DNA of 17,699 nucleotides from Syntrophomonas sp. UBA4911 (GTDB taxonomy: Bacteria; Bacillota; Syntrophomonadia; Syntrophomonadales; Syntrophomonadaceae): NCBI GenBank assembly GCA_002398105.1, contig DHCD01000112.1, forward strand, positions 1-17,699, read 5' to 3'. The notes beneath the pieces are model-generated. The model did not search any database. It was given only the letters and a program-made list of their open reading frames with translations, and had not been told where the DNA came from. This document shows positions 1 to 5,778 of this stretch, in pieces. Position 1 is the stretch's first letter. The number at the start of each line of letters is the position of its first letter. The position numbers and the translations under genes were made by a program.

Positions 1-28
1 CCGTTGGACGGGTGGTGCTGATTTCATA

Positions 29-104
29 TGGCAGGGGAGAGAGGTCTCGAACCCCCAGCCCTCGGTTTTGGAGACCGATGCTCTGCCAATTGAGCTACTC
101 CCCT
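29..104 (-). tRNA. tRNA-Trp (anticodon CCA)
   Basis: The reverse strand folds as a full cloverleaf. It has a 7-bp acceptor stem (AGGGGAG with CTCCCCT), a D arm (GCTC/GAGC), an anticodon stem TCGGT/ACCGA around the loop CTCCAAA (anticodon CCA, tryptophan), a five-base variable loop and a T arm with loop TTCGAGA. The discriminator is G, and the 3' CCA is encoded in the DNA at 31-29. The gene is transcribed leftward out of the window, away from ddl. In many Firmicutes this tRNA precedes secE-nusG; what follows here lies outside the window. Confidence 0.97.
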
Positions 105-126
105 GCGTTTCTCATCGGCAAGACAT

Positions 127-155
127 ATTCTAGCATAAAAAAACTCATCCTTCAA
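127..155 (-). promoter_or_regulatory. sigma-A type promoter of tRNA-Trp
   Basis: On the minus strand, TTGAAG (155-150) and TAGAAT (132-127) are separated by exactly 17 bases that include a seven-T run. Transcription would start near 120, about 15 bases before the mature tRNA 5' end. Spacing and placement fit a strong housekeeping promoter for a stable RNA. Confidence 0.75.
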
Positions 156-201
156 GAATAAGATGCTTATTTGTTGCTCCGGCTGTTTGAGCGAGTATTT
201 C

Positions 202-230
202 TTGAACCTGCCGTGGTTTAGCAGTATTAT
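202..230 (+). promoter_or_regulatory. sigma-A type promoter of ddl
   Basis: TTGAAC (202-207) and TATTAT (225-230) are separated by 17 bases. Transcription would start near 237, leaving a leader of roughly 95 bases before ddl. It faces away from the tRNA-Trp promoter. The stretch 105-322 holds only these two promoters and the ddl leader; I see no gene in it. Confidence 0.65.
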
Positions 231-331
231 TTAACTTGGATTATGTAATGGTGAGTAATATAGACGAAAATGATGGAATATTAATGGAGAGATGAAAAGT
301 TAATTATTAAAAGCTAAGGCAGGTGGATTAT

Positions 332-1261
332 TTGAGTAAGGTGCTGGTGCTCATGGGGGGCACTTCCGAAGAAAGAGAAATTTCATTAAATAGTGGTCAA
401 AATGTATGTAAAGCCTTGGAACAAAAGGGTTTTCAGGTCGAGGTTCTGGATTTAAATAAGGATAATCTTAATCAGATAGCGGATATAGCTCCTGACGTGG
501 TCTTTATAGCTCTGCATGGTAAAAACGGAGAAGACGGTACGGTTCAGGGGTATCTTGATCTGCTGGGCATACCCTATACCGGTTCGGGGGTGGCTACCAG
601 CGCTATCTGCATGAACAAGATTATTACCAAGAAATTGCTGAGCTATGAGGGACTTCCAACCCCTGATTTTATCATCATGAAGAAAAAAACTTTTGATCGG
701 GCCGCTTTTGTAGTCCGTTCTCTGGTGCAGAAGTTTGGTTTACCTATGGTGATAAAGGCTGCCACCCAGGGTTCCAGTATCGGAACCTATATCGTAAAAA
801 AAGAGAATGAGATTTTACCTGCGATAGAGGCAGCTTTTCAATATGACCAGGATGTCTTGATTGAGAAATACATTGACGGCACTCTGCTGACGGTGAGCGT
901 GTTGGGAAATGAGACCCCCTGCGTATTGCCGATTATCGAAATAACCTCCAGCAACGAGTTCTATGACTATGAATCCAAATACACCCCGGGGATGTGCGAG
1001 CATCTCATCCCGGCCCGGATTAACGAAAACTTGCAGAGCGCTATAACGCGGATAAGTGAAGAGACCTATAAATCACTCGCTTGTCGGGGATTTGCCCGCA
1101 TAGATTTTATGGTGGACCATAAAGGTCAGCCCTATATTCTGGAAATCAATACCATACCGGGATTGACTGATATGAGCCTGGTTCCTGATGCTGCCCGGGC
1201 GGTGGGTATATCTTACGAAGATTTGATAGAGCGCCTGGTAAAGTTGGCTTTGGAAAAATAA
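332..1261 (+). CDS. ddl: D-alanine--D-alanine ligase
   Basis: Cytoplasmic ATP-grasp ligase that joins two D-alanines for the peptidoglycan stem peptide. I favour the TTG at 332: AGGTGG lies five bases upstream and the product then begins with the family-typical MSKVLVLMGGTSEERE (309 residues). A GTG at 323 is possible but has poorer spacing. Visible motifs are HGKNGEDGTVQG (residues 62-73), PYTGSG (81-86), the ATP-binding Lys142, the GSS loop (147-149), YDYESKY with the tyrosine expected of D-Ala-D-Ala rather than D-Ala-D-lactate enzymes, and the metal-binding RIDF and EINTIPG near the C terminus. One oddity is Leu185, aligned by me to E. coli DdlB Glu187, a ribose contact. The gene sits outside any mur cluster and is followed after 68 bases by a small unknown gene. 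Confidence 0.95.
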   Translation: MSKVLVLMGGTSEEREISLNSGQNVCKALEQKGFQVEVLDLNKDNLNQIADIAPDVVFIALHGKNGEDGTVQGYLDLLGIPYTGSGVATSAICMNKIITKKLLSYEGLPTPDFIIMKKKTFDRAAFVVRSLVQKFGLPMVIKAATQGSSIGTYIVKKENEILPAIEAAFQYDQDVLIEKYIDGTLLTVSVLGNETPCVLPIIEITSSNEFYDYESKYTPGMCEHLIPARINENLQSAITRISEETYKSLACRGFARIDFMVDHKGQPYILEINTIPGLTDMSLVPDAARAVGISYEDLIERLVKLALEK

Positions 1262-1329
1262 CCGCAAAGAGGATAGAAGAAAAAAACGGCGAATAAGATA
1301 TCAATACCCTGGAAATTAGGAGCCTTGCT

Positions 1330-1638
1330 ATGACTAATTTTTTACCATCAGGAATTATAAAAGATACTATCACCGATATATACCAGAAAGTACAGGAGTT
1401 AAAGAACGAAGGTGACCTGCCGCGTCTGCAGAAAGGTCTGGAGGAAATCGAAGAAATGGCTCTGGAATTGGCTATATTTCTGGAGAAGCTATCATGCGAC
1501 CCTTTGATTTATACCGGAGCAGGCAGCACGGAAGAAGTTATCAAACGTTTGGATTGGGCCTTGCTCTTCAGCGAAGAGATCGACCCGGTGGAGTTTTTTA
1601 AATACAATCTGCAAATGAATAAACAAGAAAATAAATAA
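1330..1638 (+). CDS. small hypothetical protein downstream of ddl
   Basis: I do not recognise this 102-residue protein. AGGAG at 1318-1322 gives seven-base spacing to the ATG, and the gene ends 19 bases before a strong terminator, so it is very likely expressed, probably as the second gene of the ddl transcript. It is acidic and looks almost wholly alpha-helical, with a Glu/Leu-rich central stretch (about residues 18-55), a single cysteine (about residue 56) and no signal peptide or membrane segment. The C terminus is polar and ends in a Lys/Gln/Asn/Glu-rich tail. No enzyme motif is visible. Its place after ddl hints at a cell-envelope link, but that is only context. Confidence 0.75.
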   Translation: MTNFLPSGIIKDTITDIYQKVQELKNEGDLPRLQKGLEEIEEMALELAIFLEKLSCDPLIYTGAGSTEEVIKRLDWALLFSEEIDPVEFFKYNLQMNKQENK

Positions 1639-1657
1639 TTGTTCTTCTAGGGATCAT

Positions 1658-1697
1658 GGCCTTAAGATGACGAGTCTTAAGGCCGTTTTTATTTTTT
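1658..1697 (+). terminator. rho-independent terminator of the ddl transcript
   Basis: A perfect 10-bp stem (GGCCTTAAGA at 1658-1667, TCTTAAGGCC at 1675-1684) closes a seven-base loop. It is followed by G and then TTTTTATTTTTT. It cleanly separates the ddl unit from the mqn operon. Confidence 0.92.
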
Positions 1698-1763
1698 ATA
1701 TATGTAATGATGATTGGGCAGGGCAATTAAATATATCCCATTACGCCAATTATAAGGAAATCT

Positions 1764-1771
1764 GGTATAAT
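1764..1771 (+). promoter_or_regulatory. extended -10 promoter of the mqn operon
   Basis: The sequence at 1763-1771 contains TGGTATAAT, a perfect TATAAT preceded by the TGn of extended -10 promoters. The -35 region is weak (TTACGC at 1741-1746 would need a 19-base spacer). A start near 1778 would give a leader of about 85 bases. That leader holds a 6-bp hairpin (1789-1803) and a ten-base GC palindrome (1837-1846) just ahead of the ribosome binding site. Confidence 0.65.
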
Positions 1772-1863
1772 TTTATTATTACTTCTGGAAATCCGGTGGA
1801 TTTAGCATTGATTTTTTTATGGTAGCGTTAAAAATTGCCGGCCGGCTGTTATCGGGGAGATGA

Positions 1864-2949
1864 ATGATGGACAAAAGATTGCAGGAAATAGAGGAGAAGG
1901 TTAAGCAAAGAATCAGATTGGGTAAAGAAGATGGAGTCTATCTCTATCATTCGGATGATCTGCTGGCTATCGGCGCCCTGGCGCGGGCTAAAAAGATAGA
2001 GGCGTCGCAGCGGTATGTATACTTTAATGTAAACCGTCATATCAATTTGACCAATATCTGCGTATCCCGGTGCAAGTTTTGTGCTTTCGGGGTCGACGAA
2101 AATGGGACCGGCGGTCCCTATGTCATGAGTCCGGAAGAAGCCTTTACCTTTGGGGCGGAGGCAGTTGATTACGGCATAACCGAATTCCATGTAGTGAGTG
2201 CGCTTCATCCCAGTAAGCCCTTTGATTACTATGTGGAAGTGGTGAAACGTTTGCATGAGGCTTATCCGCAAATCCATATACAGGGGTTCACGGCGGTGGA
2301 AATATTCTATTTCGCCCAAATCAGCGGTCTTTCAGTGCGCGAGGTATTATCAACCCTGAAAGAGGCCGGATTGGGTTCGATGCCGGGGGGAGGGGCGGAA
2401 GTGTTCAATGACGATATCCGCCGGGAACTATGCCCGCGCAAAGCCATGAGCGACGACTGGCTGCAGGTACACCAGACGGCGCATGAACTGGGTATCAAGA
2501 CCAACTGCACCATGCTCTACGGACACGTGGAGAGTATTGAGGACCGGATCCATCATCTTATGCGCCTGAGGGAATTACAGGATACTGCTCCCGGCTTTCA
2601 ATCCTTTATACCCTTGCCTTTTTTGCCGGATAATACCAGGCTGAGCCACCTTGGGAGAACCAGTGCCCTGGATGATCTTAAAACCATGGCCATATCCCGG
2701 TTGATGCTTGATAATATCGACCATATCAAAGCCTTCTGGATCATGCTGGGAATCCCTTTGGCGCAGATCGCCCTGGAATTCGGCGCCGATGACCTAGATG
2801 GCACGGTTATAGAAGAGAGGATAATGCATTCGGCCGGCGCCAGTACCGAAAAGGGAATAGACAAGCAAGCCATTATCGAATTAATCCGGGAGAGTGGATA
2901 CACCCCGGTGGAACGTGATACTCTCTATAACGTTATAGAGATATTTTAA
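1864..2949 (+). CDS. mqnE: aminodeoxyfutalosine synthase (radical SAM)
   Basis: Catalyses the joining of 3-[(1-carboxyvinyl)oxy]benzoate, the MqnA product, to S-adenosylmethionine in the futalosine route to menaquinone. The radical-SAM cluster motif CX3CX2C is at Cys66, Cys70 and Cys73 (CVSRCKFC). The stretches FHVVSALHPSKPFDYY, SMPGGGAEVF, SFIPLPFLPDNTRL, AFWIMLG and GADDLDGTV separate MqnE from its paralogue MqnC. Length (361 residues) is normal for the family. Translation may begin at the first ATG (1864) or the adjacent ATG (1867); the GGGGAGA at 1854-1860 is spaced slightly better for the second. This is the first gene of the mqnE-mqnA-mqnC cluster. Confidence 0.95.
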   Translation: MMDKRLQEIEEKVKQRIRLGKEDGVYLYHSDDLLAIGALARAKKIEASQRYVYFNVNRHINLTNICVSRCKFCAFGVDENGTGGPYVMSPEEAFTFGAEAVDYGITEFHVVSALHPSKPFDYYVEVVKRLHEAYPQIHIQGFTAVEIFYFAQISGLSVREVLSTLKEAGLGSMPGGGAEVFNDDIRRELCPRKAMSDDWLQVHQTAHELGIKTNCTMLYGHVESIEDRIHHLMRLRELQDTAPGFQSFIPLPFLPDNTRLSHLGRTSALDDLKTMAISRLMLDNIDHIKAFWIMLGIPLAQIALEFGADDLDGTVIEERIMHSAGASTEKGIDKQAIIELIRESGYTPVERDTLYNVIEIF

Positions 2950-2964
2950 AAGGAGCATAATAAT

Positions 2965-3792
2965 ATGAAGCCAAGAGTCGGACATATTCAATTCATAAAT
3001 TGTTTTCCGCTTTTTTACGGTCTGATTGAGAAAAAATTTTTACTGGAAATAGAGCTGATAAAGGGGAACCCTACTGACCTTAATCGCATGCTGGCCGGTA
3101 ATCTGCTGGATCTGGCCCCGATTCCTTCAATAGCCTATGCCAGGAATTACCGGGATTATGTTTTAATGCCTGACATTTCGGTGAGCTGCGATGGTGAGGT
3201 TAAAAGCATTTATCTGTTTTCACGCCTGCCCATTGAAAGACTGCATAATAAAAAGATTGCCCTGACCAACATATCCAGAACCTCCCAGGCCTTATTGCGC
3301 ATCTTAATGGCCCGTTGCTACAACATTGCCCCGGAGTATTTTCAGTCGGCCCCGGAACTGGGGGCTATGCTGATGGAGGCGGATGCGGCTCTGTTAATCG
3401 GCGACGATGCTTTAAGAGCCCGTTACAAAACCCGGGACCGGCTCTATATATATGATCTGGGGCAGGAGTGGAAGAACTTTACCGGCTTACCCATGGTTTT
3501 TGCGGTCTGGGCCATTCGCCGTGATTTTGCCCATAACCATCGGGATGAATTAAAACTCATCCGGGACACCTTTACCGATTCCATAAAATTCAGTCTGGAA
3601 TGCATCCAGGACTGTGCGGCCAAGGCTTCCCAATGGGAGGACTTCAGCGCGGATTATCTGGTGGAGTATTTTAACAGCCTGCGCTTTGACTTTGACCCCC
3701 GCAAACAGGAAGGACTGCTGCAGTATTATAAAGAAGCCAAAAACCAGGGAATAATTGACGAAGTACCTCCCCTTGAAATCATAGACTTATAG
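2965..3792 (+). CDS. mqnA: chorismate dehydratase
   Basis: First committed enzyme of the futalosine pathway, turning chorismate into 3-[(1-carboxyvinyl)oxy]benzoate. The 275-residue product has the MqnA/YckR-type periplasmic-binding-like fold without a signal peptide, so it is cytoplasmic. The N-terminal VGHIQFINCFPLFYGL matches the family's conserved R(V)G-I-x-x-N-x-x-P-L-x-x-x-L opening, and LDLAPIPSIAYARN and LLIGDDAL are the typical substrate-binding segments. AGGAG (2951-2955) lies nine bases before the ATG. The gene starts 15 bases after mqnE and ends 20 bases before mqnC, so the three are almost certainly cotranscribed. Confidence 0.94.
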   Translation: MKPRVGHIQFINCFPLFYGLIEKKFLLEIELIKGNPTDLNRMLAGNLLDLAPIPSIAYARNYRDYVLMPDISVSCDGEVKSIYLFSRLPIERLHNKKIALTNISRTSQALLRILMARCYNIAPEYFQSAPELGAMLMEADAALLIGDDALRARYKTRDRLYIYDLGQEWKNFTGLPMVFAVWAIRRDFAHNHRDELKLIRDTFTDSIKFSLECIQDCAAKASQWEDFSADYLVEYFNSLRFDFDPRKQEGLLQYYKEAKNQGIIDEVPPLEIIDL

Positions 3793-3812
3793 CTTTGCTT
3801 TAGGAGGCCCCA

Positions 3813-4877
3813 TTGAACAGCAGGGATTTATTAAAGGAAATAGCAGCGGGTCGGCGTATGAGCCCGGAGGAGTTTGTTTGGCTGGATGAAAATGCGGACT
3901 TTCTTACTCTGGGACAGGCTGCCGACCAGGTGCGGCGCCGACGTTTTCCTGATAACCGGGTATCTTTTATCATTGACCGCAATATCAATTATACCAATAT
4001 CTGCAGCTGTCAATGCCGGTTCTGTGCTTTCTACCGCCACAAGGACGATGCCGATGCTTATGTGCTGGACAAGTCCACCCTTTTTGCAAAAATTAAAGAA
4101 GCTCTTGAACTGGGGGCCTCGCAATTAATGATCCAGGGTGGGCTTAATCCGGAACTTGGTATTGAGTTTTTTGAAGATATGTTTCGCAGCATAAAGGCCC
4201 GCTATCCGGTCCAGATCCATTCCCTGACCGCACCGGAAATAGTACATATCGCCAGCCGGTCAGATCTGGATGTAAGGGAAACCCTGCTGCGCCTGCAGGC
4301 GGCCGGCCTGGATTCATTACCCGGAGGAGGAGCGGAAGTACTGCATGATGAAGTCAGGCAGTATATAAGTCCCCGCAAAATCAGCAGCCGGCAGTGGCTG
4401 GAGGTAATGAGGACGGCCCATGGCATAGGTATGAAGACTACCGCCACTATGATGATGGGCAGTGTGGATCTCCTGCAGCATCGCCTGCACCACTTGGATA
4501 TGATAAGAAAGCTCCAGGATGAGACCGGAGGTTTCAGGGCCTTTATCATGTGGACCTACCAGCCGGGCAATACTGAGTTAAGGGGTAAAAAGATATCATC
4601 GCTGGCTTACTTGCGTTTTCTGGCCTTGTCCCGCCTTTATCTGGATAATATCGAACACATACAGGGCTCCTGGGTAACCCAGGGGAAACAGATCGGCCAG
4701 CTCTCCCTCCTGTTTGGGGGGGATGATCTGGGAAGTATAATGATTGAGGAAAATGTTGTGCGCTCCGCCGGGGTGGCCTATAAAATGAGTAAAGAAGAAA
4801 TGATTGCTTTGATCCGGGCCGCAGGCCGGAAACCGGTTTTGCGGGATACCGCTTACCGGATACTGGAAGAATATTAG
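3813..4877 (+). CDS. mqnC: cyclic dehypoxanthinyl futalosine synthase (radical SAM)
   Basis: Radical-SAM cyclase that turns dehypoxanthine futalosine into the spiro cyclic product on the way to menaquinone. The start is TTG at 3813, chosen because TAGGAGG (3801-3807) sits five bases upstream and no better start is near. The cluster motif is Cys64, Cys68 and Cys71 (CSCQCRFC), with an extra cysteine at 66 inside it. Diagnostic MqnC segments are NINYTNIC, MIQGGLNP, LDSLPGGGAEVL, TTATMMMGS, GGFRAFIMWTYQPGNTEL, SWVTQG and GGDDLGSIMIEENVV. Length (354 residues) is usual. It lies 20 bases after mqnA and 18 bases before the phosphorylase-like gene. Confidence 0.95.
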   Translation: MNSRDLLKEIAAGRRMSPEEFVWLDENADFLTLGQAADQVRRRRFPDNRVSFIIDRNINYTNICSCQCRFCAFYRHKDDADAYVLDKSTLFAKIKEALELGASQLMIQGGLNPELGIEFFEDMFRSIKARYPVQIHSLTAPEIVHIASRSDLDVRETLLRLQAAGLDSLPGGGAEVLHDEVRQYISPRKISSRQWLEVMRTAHGIGMKTTATMMMGSVDLLQHRLHHLDMIRKLQDETGGFRAFIMWTYQPGNTELRGKKISSLAYLRFLALSRLYLDNIEHIQGSWVTQGKQIGQLSLLFGGDDLGSIMIEENVVRSAGVAYKMSKEEMIALIRAAGRKPVLRDTAYRILEEY

Positions 4878-4895
4878 ATAAAGGAGTCCATCATC

Positions 4896-5735
4896 ATGCC
4901 GGTACCGCAATGTGATTTTGCCCTGATTGGCGGATCCAGCACCTTGAATATAGACTTACCGGAAAGTCTGGGTCTGGATTACGTGCAGGTGGCAGACCAG
5001 GATCTGGTCTACAGCACCCCCTGGGGTTTGAGTCCCGCATTTAAAGAGTTGATTATAAAAGGGGAATACGGTAATATACGGGTATTAACCTGCCGCATGC
5101 ATGGCTGGCGTAAAGGAGTCAGCCGGGCCGATGCGTCCCGCCAGGTATTCTGGGTATTGCGCGCCGCCGGGGTTAAAAAAGTCGTAGCTGAAGGCGGGGT
5201 AGGAGCGATTAACCATCTGTTGCGAACCCGCGACCTGCTTATCCCCGATGATTATATGGACTTTTCCATGCGTAAGGATGTAGGATTGGACGACCGTCAC
5301 CTGTTGGTTATGCGGGACGCTATCTGCCCGGCAATGAGGGAAACATTATACCAGGCGGCGGAAAAAGACTGGCCGGAGCGAGTATTCGAGCGAGGTGTTT
5401 ATGTCAACACCGATGGCAGGCATTTTGAGAGTCCGGCCGAAGTAAATTTCTACAAAATGGGCGGGGGCGATGTGGTGGGTCAGAGTATTTGCCCTGAAGT
5501 CTATCTGGCGCGGGAAATAGGCGCCTGCTATGCCGGGCTTTATTTGGTGGTAAATTATGCCGAGGGCATAGTTGTTCCGTGGCGGCACGAAGAACTGGCC
5601 GATATATATTATAATGAAGGCATAGCTATGGGAAGAATACTATTACGGTTTTTAGGCCAGCTTTCTCCGGAACAAAAGTGTACTTGTCCCGGGCTGCGCA
5701 AGGAGACCCTGCTAAAGCCGATCTATTCCGAATAA
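4896..5735 (+). CDS. MTAP/PNP-family nucleoside phosphorylase-like protein, candidate futalosine-cleaving enzyme
   Basis: A 279-residue member of the phosphorylase superfamily closest to 5'-methylthioadenosine phosphorylase. ALIGGSS (residues 10-15) matches the phosphate-binding start, the (R)MHG at 68-70 matches RHG, GVGAINHLLRTRDLLIPDDYMDFS (101-124) matches the central strand, and GDVVGQSICPEVYLARE (191-207) the late active-site block. It follows mqnC by 18 bases with AAGGAG nine bases before the ATG. MqnB, the usual hydrolase releasing the purine from (amino)futalosine, is not visible here, so this gene is the candidate replacement. By hand alignment to human MTAP, Asp220 becomes Asn220, Asp222 becomes Ala222, Met196 becomes Gln196, and the second His of RHGxxH is lost. 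An Asn at that place is known in 6-oxopurine-specific PNPs. Alternatively it is a plain methylthioadenosine or methylthioinosine phosphorylase. Confidence 0.82.
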   Translation: MPVPQCDFALIGGSSTLNIDLPESLGLDYVQVADQDLVYSTPWGLSPAFKELIIKGEYGNIRVLTCRMHGWRKGVSRADASRQVFWVLRAAGVKKVVAEGGVGAINHLLRTRDLLIPDDYMDFSMRKDVGLDDRHLLVMRDAICPAMRETLYQAAEKDWPERVFERGVYVNTDGRHFESPAEVNFYKMGGGDVVGQSICPEVYLAREIGACYAGLYLVVNYAEGIVVPWRHEELADIYYNEGIAMGRILLRFLGQLSPEQKCTCPGLRKETLLKPIYSE

Positions 5736-5778
5736 TTTACTATAGATATTCACTGGATGGAAAAGGAGGGGTTCATTA

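Noticed and set aside
1..27. Possible start of a gene on the minus strand beyond tRNA-Trp
   Set aside because: An ATG occurs just after the CCA end, but there is no ribosome binding site and only nine codons are in the window, too little to call.
241..292. Short plus-strand reading frame (about 15 codons from the ATG near 247) in the ddl leader
   Set aside because: No ribosome binding site and no sign of a leader-peptide bias; most likely chance.
1849..2319. 156-codon open frame on the minus strand over the mqnE start
   Set aside because: Antisense to the N-terminal half of mqnE, including its radical-SAM motif; no motif of its own.
3874..4128. 84-codon plus-strand frame inside mqnC
   Set aside because: Out-of-frame shadow over the coding region that contains the CX3CX2C motif of MqnC; no ribosome binding site.
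5736..5778. Internal promoter before the UPF0182 gene
   Set aside because: ACTATAGAT resembles a -10 only loosely and no -35 fits; evidence too weak to list.
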